In this document: positions 1 to 12,432 of the stretch, piece by piece
How the letters are laid out: each line of letters begins with the position of its first letter
Position numbering within the stretch: the stretch's first letter is position 1
The notes under the pieces: model-generated
What the model was told of the DNA's origin: nothing
The model's input: the letters and a program-made list of their open reading frames with translations, nothing else
The model's database searches: none
Assembly: GCA_947632605.1 (NCBI GenBank)
Contig: CANRPX010000003.1
Location: 75,367 to 127,661, forward strand
Reading direction: 5' to 3'
Length of the DNA: 52,295 bases
Source of the DNA: an uncultured Clostridia bacterium
GTDB lineage: Bacteria > Bacillota > Clostridia > TANB77 > CAG-508
Translations under genes and position numbers: made by a program

Positions 1-81
1 TAATTCTAAATCTGATATACCTTGCATTCTTCTTGGATTATTTAAATCTGTTTGTCCATGCCTTACAAATAAGATTTTCAT
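1..81 (-). CDS. histidine phosphatase (phosphoglycerate mutase-like), N-terminal fragment cut by window edge
   Basis: Only the first 27 codons lie in the window. They begin MKILFVRHGQTDLNN, and RHG is the phospho-histidine motif that starts the histidine phosphatase (phosphoglycerate mutase/CobC-type) fold; the QG a few residues later is also typical of the family. In this family the histidine is transiently phosphorylated during hydrolysis of small phosphate esters. The ATG at 79-81 follows a GGAG ribosome site and lies 14 bases after queH, so it is probably the last visible gene of the long ftsY operon. The substrate cannot be told from the fragment. Confidence 0.8.
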   Translation of the reverse strand, partial: MKILFVRHGQTDLNNPRRMQGISDLEL

Positions 82-95
82 TTTTTCTCCTTACA

Positions 96-650
96 TTAAA
101 TTTTTTTATCTTTTTCTATCTGTTTTTTATATCTGTCTTCCTCTGAAAAAATGCAACCACAATATTTTTGCATGTATAATCCTAATTCTCTTGCTTTTGC
201 TTGTCCATCTCTAAATCCAATTCTAAAATCTCTATATAGAAAGTTTATATCATATTTTTTTGAAAGATTTTCACATAATTTTTTTATATCATCATGTTTT
301 TGATATGGACTTACTAAAAGAGTAGTAGTAAAGGTATCAAATCCATTTTCTTTTGCATATTTTACAGTTTCTTCTAATCTAACTTTGTAGCAATAATTTA
401 TACATCTATTTTCTAAATCATTTGCTACATTTTTACAAAATTCATCTAATCCATAATTTTCATTAATAATTAGTTTTACTTTTACCATTTCAGAATATTG
501 AATTAAAGTATCTCTTCTTGTTTTATATTCTATATAAGGATGTATATTAGGATTGAACCAATATAAAGTTGGTTCAATATTTTCTTCTCTTAAAGAGTCT
601 ATACAATATACACTACATGGTGCACAACAAGTATGCATTAATAATTTCAT
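96..650 (-). CDS. queH: epoxyqueuosine reductase QueH
   Basis: 184 residues. QueH (DUF208) carries out the last step of queuosine synthesis, reducing epoxyqueuosine to queuosine in the anticodon of GUN tRNAs; it is the cobalamin-independent replacement for QueG. The sequence opens MKLLMHTCCAPC, with C8, C9, C12 and C16, and has a second Cys pair near C83/C87 and CGC near 164-166, the ligand pattern expected for the family's iron-sulfur cluster and redox cysteines. An in-frame upstream start at 680 exists, but AAAGGAAAT sits just before the ATG at 650, so I use that. No other queuosine-synthesis gene is in the window, so queuine or preQ1 may be salvaged or made elsewhere. Confidence 0.93.
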   Translation of the reverse strand: MKLLMHTCCAPCSVYCIDSLREENIEPTLYWFNPNIHPYIEYKTRRDTLIQYSEMVKVKLIINENYGLDEFCKNVANDLENRCINYCYKVRLEETVKYAKENGFDTFTTTLLVSPYQKHDDIKKLCENLSKKYDINFLYRDFRIGFRDGQAKARELGLYMQKYCGCIFSEEDRYKKQIEKDKKI

Positions 651-664
651 TTTTATTTCCTTTC

Positions 665-1540
665 TTATTCCCAAAAACATACAGTATATTTTGTCTTATA
701 ATATTCTTCAGGTGAATGATCTCTAAAATAACTTTTTTCAGAAACTATTCCCATAAGCACTGAGATTATAAAAGTATATACTGTAACTATTAACAATAAA
801 TGTTGTAATATTTTTTTTGCTTCATCTGTTTTTAATGCATTATATATAACTAAAAAGATTAAAATTCCTGCTAAAACAAACATCCAAGCATAATCTATCA
901 AATATCTTGGATTACTTCCTGCCATCGTTACACTTATAATTAATATCAGTGTACCTATTATTACTAAAGAATTTATTATACATTTTACTTCTTTATTTTC
1001 TAATAGTTTATTTGCTTTTTTTATAAGAAATACTAAAAAACAAATTGGAGCTATCATAAATAGTCCACCAAGCATTGCTTCAACAAAGTAATAGCCATAA
1101 AATGTAGGAATATTATAATTATTTGTTATAAAAGGAAAATCTAATATAAATGTAGGAATACTAAATAAATTAGTTATTATTCCAATTGGAATAACATAAA
1201 TTCTACTTTTTAAATTATACATATTTGCTATTGTTAATTGGTATTTTGCTCCAAAATCAAATACATTTCCAAATCTTATATAGTTATAGTACATAAGAGA
1301 AATTCCAACAGCAATATAAGGTATTCCTACCGCAAAAATCAATTTAAATAAATTCTTTTTATTTTGTTTAAAATCTTTTAAATTTTGAATTAATAATTTT
1401 AAAAGATATGGAACTATAATAAGTGATGCCAATAAATCTGTTGGTCTACAAGCAACTGACAACGCTAAACATAGAGATCCTAAAAATATATTAATATATT
1501 TTCTTTTATCTGTTTCACTAGATTTTAATATAAAATACAT
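665..1540 (-). pseudogene. C-terminal part of a frameshifted GT-C-like membrane protein
   Basis: This reading frame (291 codons from an ATG) holds about six to seven hydrophobic segments and ends with a TAA at 665. It has no ribosome site of its own, and its frame runs open upstream past the ATG to meet the frame of the gene at 1518-2684. Dropping one base (the G at about 1565 on the plus strand) joins both into one 672-residue protein that reads smoothly across the junction (VGLYFVLQGMYFILK). I therefore treat it as the second half of one polytopic membrane protein. Either the gene is broken or the base is a sequencing or assembly error; the intact look of both halves makes an error or a very recent mutation likely. 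Confidence 0.75.
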
Positions 1541-2684
1541 TCCTTGTAATACAAAGTATAATCCGAACTATTATAACCATTTCATATACTCTAGACATTC
1601 CATTAGCATAAAGTACTAGACTTCCAGAACATAATATAATTAAGTAACATACTACATTTTTAAACGGAATTTCATCAAAATATTTTTGTAAAATTTTAAG
1701 TAATATTTCTTTTAACAATATAAATATAAAAATTGAAAAAACAAATACTACTACTGAAACTTTTAAATATTTGTGAAAAATTAAATTATATGGTAGAAAT
1801 GTTAGAAGTAATGGTAATATTCCAAAATAAATATATTCGTGTCCATTAAAATAAGCTGTATCCCAATCATAATCTATGTCTCTTCTAACAGACTGATCTC
1901 TAGATAAGCAATCATAAGGATTTTCAAGTTCTGATAATTCTTTACTTGGTTCTTTTAAAAGATAAAATTGTTTTTGTTTTACAGCCTCTACAAAATCCTT
2001 ATTGTATATACCTCCTTCTGTATTTAAAAAGCTTAATAAACCTTCATCTATATTTTTTTCTTCATCAGAATAAGAATTAATACAAGACAATATTACCATA
2101 AAAATTAATAATATTAATAATAAAAATAATTCTTGTTTAAAATTCTTTTTAGAATATGTTTCATTTAAAAAATTTGATTTTCTAAACAAATCTAAAAAAG
2201 ATAAAAACATAAATATTGAAATAAATCTAATTATACTAAATTCAAAAGGTATTTTTTCATTTATTATAACTTTATCTATTTTTTCTTCTTCGTATAATGT
2301 TTTATCTACTGCAATTTCAATTTTTTTAGTTTCGCCTGATAAGTATAATGGTACATATTTTGATTTTTCATAATCTTGAACATAAGTTTTAGATTTTAAT
2401 TCTATAAATTCATTGCTTGTCTCATCTGAAAATAAAATTTGATATTCTGTTGTTTCTTCAAAATTCTTTAATTCTAATTTTACAGTACCAACTTTTTGAT
2501 TTATATTTTCTATTTTTAAATAAACTTTCGTATCTTCTTCATCATATTCTAAAGCTTCTAAATTATCAAAAGTTTTTTCTTGATATTTTCCAAATAAAAG
2601 ACGATAAGAAGTAATGTTAAAAACAATTACTTCTAAAAAAAGTGTTATAAGAAATATTATTAAGAATCTATAATATTTTTTCAT
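1518..2684 (-). pseudogene. N-terminal part of the same frameshifted GT-C-like membrane protein
   Basis: The 388-codon frame starts at an ATG at 2684 behind AAGAGGATAACTT. It has one N-terminal membrane segment, an extracytoplasmic beta-rich stretch of about 120 residues (30-150), then further membrane segments. A loop with SRDQSVRRDIDYDWD followed by HEYIYFGILP resembles hypothetical membrane glycosyltransferase-like proteins of Clostridia; I infer a GT-C type transferase that would use a polyprenyl-phosphate sugar, but no catalytic motif is certain. The last 15 or so residues (RIILCITRNVFYIKI) are out of frame relative to the continuation at 665-1540. It follows the FAD oxidoreductase gene by 38 bases, and the two may work together in envelope polysaccharide synthesis. 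Confidence 0.72.
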
Positions 2685-2722
2685 AAGTTATCCTCTTTTT
2701 ATTACACAAAATTTTACAGAAA

Positions 2723-4294
2723 TTATGCATTTTCTGTCTTTGTTTCGTGATACTCTTTTTCTGTATTTACATTCCAAATATTATCTTTTGACTTGATTCC
2801 TTTCTTTATATTTTCTACTGTTTCAAAAGAAGTTGCCATAGAATGATCCATATTATTATATCTATGTTGTCCATTTCTACCTACGCAAAATAAATTTTCA
2901 TAATTATTAAGATATTCAATAAGCTTGTCCATTTGATCATAAGTATCAAAATATGCTGGATATGCTTTTTTAATTTTTTCTCTATGAGAATCTAAGACAT
3001 CTTCTTTATCTATTATTCCTAAAGATACAAGTTCATTTATTGCGAAGTCTGAAAATTCCTTATCTTCCATATTCCAATATTTATCGCCTTCTTGACATGT
3101 ATACTCTAGTCCTATCCACACAGTATTTTCAGCATCTTTAACTAAATATGGTGACCAGTTATTAAATATTTGAAGTCTTAACATTTTTACTTCTGGTTCT
3201 TGCACATATATCCAACAATCTGGAACGATATTTCCTAAAGTTTTTATTTTTGTTTTGTTTTTTAACTTTAATTTTTTTACTAGTACACCAACAGTTTGAA
3301 AATCAACATAAGGAAGTCCTTTTGCAATATTTATAATATCTTCTGGAACCTTATCTCCTTTAAATCCTAAAGTCAAATCTTTAACTGGCATTGAAGAAAT
3401 AAAAATATCTCCTTCTATTACTTCTGTTTTTCCATTTACTAAACATTCAACTGATTTTACAGAATTATTTTTAATATTTATATTTCTAACAGAATATCCT
3501 TTTTTTATTGTTCCACCTTTTTCTTCAATTTTGGTTGCTAATGTTTCCCAAAGTTGTCCTGGTCCATATTTAGGATACCAAAATTGTTCTATTAAAGATG
3601 TTTCAACATCTTTTTTGTTTTTGTTTCTTCCAAAAAGTTTTGAAAACGCATCTTTTATAACAGCTTTAATAGATACACCTTTTACTCTTTGAGCTCCCCA
3701 ATCTGCTGAAATTTCACTTGGATGTCTTCCCCATAATTTTTCTGTATATTTTTCAAAAAACATACTATATAAAACTTTTCCAAAACGATTTATATAAAAA
3801 TTTTCTAGAGAATCTTCCTTCTTTTTAACAAATATTGTTTTTAAATAACTAAAACCTGCTTTTATTGTTCTTATTAATCCCATGTTAGTAAAAGTTTGCA
3901 ATTTTAAACTTATTGGATAATCAAAAAATTTTTTCAAATAATAAATTCTTGATACCCTTGTTCTTAAAAGCATAACTGTATCTTCTTTTTCTGGATTAGG
4001 TCCACCTTGTTTTAATGGTTTTTCTCTTTCTAATTTTTCATCATCAAATGAATTTGCTCCTTGAATTGGCATTAATTCTTCCCAAAAGTCCATAACTCTA
4101 TTATCTTTTGAAAAAAATCTATGTCCACCAATATCCATTCTGTTTCCATTATATTTAACTGTTTTTGAAATTCCACCAATATCTTGTGATTCTTCCAAAA
4201 TTAAAACTTCATAATCTTCTTTTCCATCTTTTAATAATTCATATCCTGCTGTTAGACCTGCAGGTCCAGCTCCTATTATTACAACTTTTTTCAT
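2723..4294 (-). CDS. FAD-dependent oxidoreductase (amine oxidase / UDP-galactopyranose-mutase-like)
   Basis: 523 residues. The N-terminus has the dinucleotide-binding signature GAGPAG at 8-13 and a following GGISKTV and DIGGHRFF, features shared by protoporphyrinogen-oxidase-like, phytoene-desaturase-like and UDP-galactopyranose-mutase-like flavoproteins. The C-terminal stretch with [16 protein letters not shown] is the second FAD-contact region in this group. Proteins of this type are often encoded beside membrane glycosyltransferases and are thought to modify sugars or lipid-linked intermediates; here the next gene is such a membrane protein, which fits. The substrate is not known. The ribosome site before the ATG is weak (GTAAGAG), suggesting translation partly coupled to the upstream ruvB message. 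Confidence 0.8.
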   Translation of the reverse strand: MKKVVIIGAGPAGLTAGYELLKDGKEDYEVLILEESQDIGGISKTVKYNGNRMDIGGHRFFSKDNRVMDFWEELMPIQGANSFDDEKLEREKPLKQGGPNPEKEDTVMLLRTRVSRIYYLKKFFDYPISLKLQTFTNMGLIRTIKAGFSYLKTIFVKKKEDSLENFYINRFGKVLYSMFFEKYTEKLWGRHPSEISADWGAQRVKGVSIKAVIKDAFSKLFGRNKNKKDVETSLIEQFWYPKYGPGQLWETLATKIEEKGGTIKKGYSVRNINIKNNSVKSVECLVNGKTEVIEGDIFISSMPVKDLTLGFKGDKVPEDIINIAKGLPYVDFQTVGVLVKKLKLKNKTKIKTLGNIVPDCWIYVQEPEVKMLRLQIFNNWSPYLVKDAENTVWIGLEYTCQEGDKYWNMEDKEFSDFAINELVSLGIIDKEDVLDSHREKIKKAYPAYFDTYDQMDKLIEYLNNYENLFCVGRNGQHRYNNMDHSMATSFETVENIKKGIKSKDNIWNVNTEKEYHETKTENA

Positions 4295-4347
4295 CTCTTA
4301 CGTATTAGTTTATTTTACTAATTTTTCCTTTCTTATAATTGTAAATT

Positions 4348-5346
4348 TTAATTTATATACTCAATTCCCAAGTGTTCATATCCTGCAGCTGTAACAATTC
4401 TACCTTTTGGAGTTCTAGCTAAAAAACCTATTTGCATTAAATATGGTTCATACACATCTTCTATTGTAGTAACTTCCTCATTCAATGTAGCAGCTAATGT
4501 ATCAGCACCTACAGGTTTTCCTTTATATTTGTATATTATTGTTTCTAATATTTTTCTATCCATATCATCTAGTCCTAAATCATCTATGTCTAATTTATCT
4601 AATGCTATTTTGGTGATATCTAATGTTAAAGATCCATCTCCTAAAACCATAGCATAGTCTCTAATACGTTTTAATAATCTATTTGCAATTCTTGGAGTTC
4701 CTCTAGAACGTTTTGCAAGTTCTTTTGCTGCTTCTTTTTCAACTTTTAGTCCTAAAATCTCACTTGATCTTTCAATTATAGTTGTTAAATCTTTTACAGA
4801 ATATAATTCTAGTTTTTCTACAATTCCAAATCTATCTCTTAAAGGTGCTGCTAAAGCTCCAACTCTTGTAGTTGCACCAATTAAAGTAAATTTTGGTAAG
4901 TCTAATCTTATAGATTTAGCAGTTGGTCCTTTACCAATAATAATATCTAAACAAAAATCTTCTAAAGCTGGATATAATATTTCTTCTATACTTTTGTTTA
5001 ATCTATGTATTTCATCAATAAATAAAACATCATTTTCAGAAAGATTTGTAAGAAGTGCTGCTAGGTCTCCTGGTCTTTCTATTGCTGGTCCTGATGTAAC
5101 TTTTATATTACTTTCAAGCTCATTTGCAATAATATTAGAAAGTGTTGTTTTTCCAAGTCCTGGTGGGCCATATAAAAGAACATGATCAAGAGATTCTCCT
5201 CTTTTCTTAGCAGCCTCTATATAAACTTTCATACTCTCTTTTACTCTTGTTTGTCCAATATACTCGCTTAATCTTTTTGGTCTTAATGAAACTTCCGCTA
5301 AATCTTCATCTTCTATTAAATTAGGATTTAATATATTTTCCTCCAT
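4348..5346 (-). CDS. ruvB: Holliday junction branch migration ATPase RuvB
   Basis: 332 residues, the usual length. RuvB is the hexameric AAA+ motor that drives branch migration of Holliday junctions with RuvA. Walker A is GPPGLGKTT at 60-68, Walker B with DEIH at 111-114, sensor 1 GATTR and the arginine-finger segment PLRDRFGI follow, and a winged-helix DNA-binding domain closes the protein ([18 protein letters not shown]). The ATG is preceded by GGAGG. ruvA and ruvC are not next to it, so ruvB is separated from its usual partner here. It lies 13 bases after the small unknown gene at 5360-5611. Confidence 0.97.
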   Translation of the reverse strand: MEENILNPNLIEDEDLAEVSLRPKRLSEYIGQTRVKESMKVYIEAAKKRGESLDHVLLYGPPGLGKTTLSNIIANELESNIKVTSGPAIERPGDLAALLTNLSENDVLFIDEIHRLNKSIEEILYPALEDFCLDIIIGKGPTAKSIRLDLPKFTLIGATTRVGALAAPLRDRFGIVEKLELYSVKDLTTIIERSSEILGLKVEKEAAKELAKRSRGTPRIANRLLKRIRDYAMVLGDGSLTLDITKIALDKLDIDDLGLDDMDRKILETIIYKYKGKPVGADTLAATLNEEVTTIEDVYEPYLMQIGFLARTPKGRIVTAAGYEHLGIEYIN

Positions 5347-5359
5347 TTTACCTCCATTA

Positions 5360-5611
5360 TTAAATAATGTTATTTAAACCTGTATCATATTCTAAATTTT
5401 CCATAAAAGGATATAATTCTTTTACTCTTTTTAAAGTGTATATTGCATTTTTTTGATGAGGACATTTTTCAGGAGCATTTTTTAATTCATTTTTATAACA
5501 ATTTTTATTTAATTTATAAATTAAATATCTACAATTTAGATATGTGTAAAAAATCTTATAACCATTCTCTAAATCTTCCCAAAACATTTCAAAAGTATAG
5601 TTGCTATCCAA
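5360..5611 (-). CDS. small conserved-looking protein of unknown function between ligA and ruvB
   Basis: 83 residues from a TTG start with AAGGAG seven bases upstream. The protein is rich in aromatic residues (many Tyr and Phe), has two Cys (C27, C38 region) and C49 near PEKCPHQK, and looks globular and soluble with mixed helix; no signal peptide or membrane segment. Gaps of 16 bases to ligA and 13 to ruvB place it firmly in the operon, so it is translated with DNA-repair genes, but that is not proof of a repair role. I do not recognise a named family. Confidence 0.72.
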   Translation of the reverse strand: MDSNYTFEMFWEDLENGYKIFYTYLNCRYLIYKLNKNCYKNELKNAPEKCPHQKNAIYTLKRVKELYPFMENLEYDTGLNNII

Positions 5612-5627
5612 TTATTTTCTCCTTATA

Positions 5628-8341
<2,714 letters not shown>

Positions 8342-8391
8342 TTTTTAAATCCCTTCTATTTTATATTTTAAAAATACTATATTTTTTATTT

Positions 8392-11322
8392 TTAATTTGT
8401 TACATTTGTTAATGTATTTTGAACTGTATTTGTTATTGTATTATCTATGTTTGAAACAGTATTATTCATTTTGTTTTCTTCTTCTAGTTTTTTCTGTTCT
8501 TCTTCTATTTCAATTTTTCTAGCTGACTCTAATTGATTAATTAATGCTTGAAGACTTGTTATGTCTTTTCCAATCATTTCAAAATTATTTGCTGTTAATG
8601 AATCTTTAAGATTATTATTTGCTTTTATTACTGAATCAATTAATGCTTCTATATCTTCTGTGTTTACTATTTCCAAATCTACTGAATATGCATCATTAAA
8701 TAAATTTGAAATAGCACTAGTTAGATTATCTCCTATTGAAACAGTATTTCCAGAAGCTACTATAACCTTTTTAAGTACTGGTATTTCGCTTTCATTAAGC
8801 ATAACTTGATATACTGGTTCTATATATAAAAGTGAATTATCTATTGGAACAATTATCATATCTTTTATAAGTTTAGTACCACTAGTATTTAAATCAGCTA
8901 ATTCTTTTGATATTGTTGCATCTTGTTCAATTTGATTATTAAGTTGAATTATTCCTACAACATTACTTTCAGAGTTGAATTTATATAAAGATAATTTTGG
9001 TTTTCCATTTTCTACTGTACCAACTAAATAAGATAAAATATTTTGTTTTTCATATTTGTTAAATGTTAAAACTAATCCAAATTCTGGTTTATCACTATCA
9101 ATTGTTTTAAGCATTGTATAATATGGTTTCATTTTTTCTCCAGCAACTGTTGATTTTGATGAAGAAGCTTTTGTAGTTATTTGCCATATATCATCTGCTC
9201 TATATAAAGTATCTTCACTAATATCGTGATAAATATTAATCATATCAGCTTGAATTGAATATAAAAATTCTGGATATATAAGATGTTTTTGTATATCTTC
9301 TGGTAATTCATCTTCAATAAACAAGTCTGGATACATATTTCTATATGTCATAATTATAGGATCTGTTTTATCAGTAATATAAAATTCAGTAGTACCATCA
9401 TACGCATCAATTAATACTTTTACAGAATTTCTTATATAATTTATTTTTTCTTTATATCCTTCTATGTCTATCGTTGTTGATTGTGAATAAGGATATGCAT
9501 TTGACCTTGTATAAGCATCTAATACCCATACTAATTTTCCTTCATCTGTTATTACCAAATAAGGATTTTCATCATATAAAACATCTGGCAAAATCTTCTT
9601 TGCTCTTTCAATTATATTTCTATTTGTCAATATTTTAGTATTTTCATTTATATTAGATGAGAAAGCAAGTTTTAAATTTTTTTCATTTATTGCTAAAACT
9701 GCTCTATCTAAAAATCCTAATGTTAGTCCTGCTTTTCCATCATAAACATTCTCTTCGTTAGTAGTAGCAGTTATTGGATAATCATATTCTTTACCAAAAT
9801 TTGTATTTACCATTATTGTACTATTTGTTTCTAAACCATAATAAATTCTAGGTTCTTTAATATTTAAAACATCTTCACTTGTAAAATCTGATAAAATATA
9901 TTCTGCATATCCATCAAGATCTGAATCTGTTGCAGAGCTAACAACAGCAGAATATCCATGTGTATATTTAAATGTTCTATTATTATAGCTAATTGTAGAA
10001 TCATTAAGTATTTCACGAGGTGTTATATAAACTAACTTATCTGAATTATTTACTTTGTATATTGCTAAGAAAGTATTTTCATAATTATAGTAAACACTAT
10101 TTTCTTGATGTTCAGCAATAGCATTTAAAGTAACATCTTCTGTTATTAAAGGAACATTTTTAATAAGTTCTTGATTATTTGATATTTGTTCTGAAGTAAT
10201 TGAACTATAAGAAGATATATTTTGTTGATCTATATTTATTCCATAAGCAGCTTTTGTGTTTCTTATATTATATCCAATATATTCTTTTTCGTTATCGAGT
10301 TCATTTTTCTTAATATGGAAAGTTTGAAAATATAGTATAACAATAAACATACATACTAAATAAGCTGGCACCAATAATACAGAAATCATTCCTTGATTGA
10401 AATTATTTTTTCTAATATATTTTATTAATCTTAAAACTGCAATTGCTATAACAACAGCTAAAATTCTATATCCCCATAGTTTTACTGTTACATCAATTTT
10501 TCCAGCACCTGTAATTTCAGTAGTAACTTCATCTCCAATAGTAACCATTGTTCCAGTTAATATATTTTGTGCACTTATAAAAATATAAGTACAAAATACT
10601 ATTGTAATTAAAACAACTAAAAATAACTCTTGTTTTATAAAAACATTTTTCTTTAAAGTGTCGCCATTTACACCTTCAAAATAAACATTTAATGTTATAA
10701 CATAATAAAGTGCAGTATAAATTATTTCAACAACTAAAACTTCTATTATAAATATCAATAAACTTTGTATAAATGGAAGTGAAAACATATAATATCCAAT
10801 ATCTGCATTAAATATTGGGTCAGTTTGTCCAAATACTGCTGCATTTATAAAAACAGCAAATTTATCTGCAAGTGTAGCAGAAGCAACAGCACCACCTATT
10901 AATCCTAATATTATACATAAACTTTTATTAGGAAGTTTTGGCATATCCTTTTTTTCTTCATCAAAAAACTTTTTCAATCCTTTTTTTGTAACTTTGTTTA
11001 TTATATAAGTAAATATATATATTGAAATAGTAGCTATAGCAAATATCTTATATTTGTTTTGTTCCTTTTGAAGAAATACACTTTCATATTTCGGATTTAT
11101 CTCTATGGTATTTAAATAATTTGCTCTATGAGAAATTGCTATTGTAAAAGCAAATAAAATTAGTATTAACAAAACAATAATTGTTCTTGCAGCAAATCTT
11201 TTCTTTTTCTTTTTTTCTCTTTCGTTTTGATTTTTTACTTCTTCAATACTACTAGTAGAATTTGAATTTACAACTTCTTCTTTTGCTTTTTCAAATTGCT
11301 CACTATTATTTTCATTTTCCAT
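8392..11322 (-). CDS. UPF0182 family membrane protein
   Basis: About 976 residues from the ATG at 11322; a TTG at 11328 is a competing start and sits at a better distance from AAGGAAAAG, so the start is uncertain by two codons. The N-terminal 45 residues are charged and cytoplasmic, then about seven membrane segments (to about residue 335), then a large extracytoplasmic region. NADIGYYMFSLPF and DAYTRSNAYPYS match the most conserved blocks of UPF0182 (COG1615), a widespread family without a known function. The last 80 residues contain a charged helix (EEEQKKLEEE) and a low-complexity Asn/Thr tail. It lies 20 bases after ftsY, suggesting co-expression with membrane-targeting machinery. Confidence 0.88.
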   Translation of the reverse strand: MENENNSEQFEKAKEEVVNSNSTSSIEEVKNQNEREKKKKKRFAARTIIVLLILILFAFTIAISHRANYLNTIEINPKYESVFLQKEQNKYKIFAIATISIYIFTYIINKVTKKGLKKFFDEEKKDMPKLPNKSLCIILGLIGGAVASATLADKFAVFINAAVFGQTDPIFNADIGYYMFSLPFIQSLLIFIIEVLVVEIIYTALYYVITLNVYFEGVNGDTLKKNVFIKQELFLVVLITIVFCTYIFISAQNILTGTMVTIGDEVTTEITGAGKIDVTVKLWGYRILAVVIAIAVLRLIKYIRKNNFNQGMISVLLVPAYLVCMFIVILYFQTFHIKKNELDNEKEYIGYNIRNTKAAYGINIDQQNISSYSSITSEQISNNQELIKNVPLITEDVTLNAIAEHQENSVYYNYENTFLAIYKVNNSDKLVYITPREILNDSTISYNNRTFKYTHGYSAVVSSATDSDLDGYAEYILSDFTSEDVLNIKEPRIYYGLETNSTIMVNTNFGKEYDYPITATTNEENVYDGKAGLTLGFLDRAVLAINEKNLKLAFSSNINENTKILTNRNIIERAKKILPDVLYDENPYLVITDEGKLVWVLDAYTRSNAYPYSQSTTIDIEGYKEKINYIRNSVKVLIDAYDGTTEFYITDKTDPIIMTYRNMYPDLFIEDELPEDIQKHLIYPEFLYSIQADMINIYHDISEDTLYRADDIWQITTKASSSKSTVAGEKMKPYYTMLKTIDSDKPEFGLVLTFNKYEKQNILSYLVGTVENGKPKLSLYKFNSESNVVGIIQLNNQIEQDATISKELADLNTSGTKLIKDMIIVPIDNSLLYIEPVYQVMLNESEIPVLKKVIVASGNTVSIGDNLTSAISNLFNDAYSVDLEIVNTEDIEALIDSVIKANNNLKDSLTANNFEMIGKDITSLQALINQLESARKIEIEEEQKKLEEENKMNNTVSNIDNTITNTVQNTLTNVTN

Positions 11323-11348
11323 AATCAAACTCTTTTCCTTTCTAAAAA

Positions 11349-12254
11349 TTATATAATTGCATTTAAAAACTCTTCTGCATTAAATATTTGCATATCATCT
11401 ATTTGTTCTCCAACACCAATAAATTTAACTGGTATTTGATTTTCTGAAACTATACCAATTACAACCCCACCTTTTGCTGTACCATCAAGCTTAGTTAAAA
11501 CTAAACCTGTTATATCTGTTGTTTCTTTAAAAGCTTTAACTTGTGATATAGCATTTTGTCCTGTTTCAGCATCTAAAACTAATAATGTTTCCTTACTTGC
11601 ATTTTCCATTTCTTTTTCAATAACTTTTCTAATTTTAAAAAGCTCGTCCATTAAATATTTTTTATTATGCAATCTTCCAGCAGTATCAATTATTAATACA
11701 TCTGCATTTAATTCTTTTGTTTTTTGAATTGCTTCAAAAACAACTGATGCTGGATCTGAGCCTTCTTCTTTTTTTACTATTATGCTTTTTGATCTTTCTG
11801 CCCATATTTCAAGTTGTTCAACTGCTGCAGCTCTAAAAGTGTCTGCTGCTGCTATTACCACTTTTTTTCCTTGTTTTACTAAATTGTTTGCAATTTTTCC
11901 AATAGAAGTAGTCTTTCCAACTCCATTTACACCAACAACTAAGATTACTGATGGTTTTGTTTCAATATTAAGACTTGGATCTGCAATTTCTAAAATATTC
12001 TTCATTATTTCTTTCAAGGCTATTTTTACATTTTCTTCATCTTGAATTTTCTCTTTTTTTATTTTTGTTCTTAATTCATCAATAATTTTTACTGAAGTTT
12101 CTACACCAATATCAGACATTACCAAAACTTCTTCTAATTCTTCTAGTAATTCTTCATCAACTTTTCTAAAATTACTAAAAACATCATTTATTTTTTCATC
12201 AATAGAACTTTTTGTTTTTCCTAATCCTTGTTTTAATTTATCAAAAAATCCCAT
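11349..12254 (-). CDS. ftsY: signal recognition particle receptor FtsY
   Basis: 301 residues. FtsY is the membrane-associated GTPase that receives ribosome-SRP complexes and passes them to SecYEG. The N domain is about 1-95; the G domain has G1 GVNGVGKTT at 108-116, DTFRAAAVEQL, G3 DTAGR, G4 TKLD and GGV motifs. The acidic A domain of longer FtsY proteins is absent, as in many Firmicutes. The ATG follows AAAGGGGGAATT and a promoter at 12283-12311, so it is the first gene of a ten-gene run. ffh is not in the window. Confidence 0.96.
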   Translation of the reverse strand: MGFFDKLKQGLGKTKSSIDEKINDVFSNFRKVDEELLEELEEVLVMSDIGVETSVKIIDELRTKIKKEKIQDEENVKIALKEIMKNILEIADPSLNIETKPSVILVVGVNGVGKTTSIGKIANNLVKQGKKVVIAAADTFRAAAVEQLEIWAERSKSIIVKKEEGSDPASVVFEAIQKTKELNADVLIIDTAGRLHNKKYLMDELFKIRKVIEKEMENASKETLLVLDAETGQNAISQVKAFKETTDITGLVLTKLDGTAKGGVVIGIVSENQIPVKFIGVGEQIDDMQIFNAEEFLNAII

Positions 12255-12282
12255 AATTCCCCCTTTAAAACTTATCTTTTAT

Positions 12283-12311
12283 TTTATATCATTAAAACCT
12301 TAAAAAATCAA
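12283..12311 (-). promoter_or_regulatory. predicted sigma-A promoter of the ftsY operon
   Basis: On the minus strand TTGATT, a 17-base spacer and TATAAA lie about 30 bases before the ftsY start. No other good promoter is obvious in the short gaps down to 665, so this may drive the whole ten-gene run. Confidence 0.6.
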
Positions 12312-12379
12312 TACTTTTTGTGGTTTTATCTTCTTATTTTATTGTACTTTATTTATATTATTATTTAAAAAAATATTTT

Positions 12380-12429
12380 AAAAAGCATTCTGTTCGATTT
12401 TCTTTATTTTATCAAACAAAATGCTTTTA
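12380..12429 (-). terminator. intrinsic terminator after asnB
   Basis: Read on the minus strand, AAAAGCATT pairs with AATGCTTTT at the base of a long hairpin extended by TGTT/AACA and GAT/ATC with single mismatches, ending in a T run. It starts a few bases after the asnB stop. Confidence 0.8.
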
Positions 12430-12432
12430 AAT

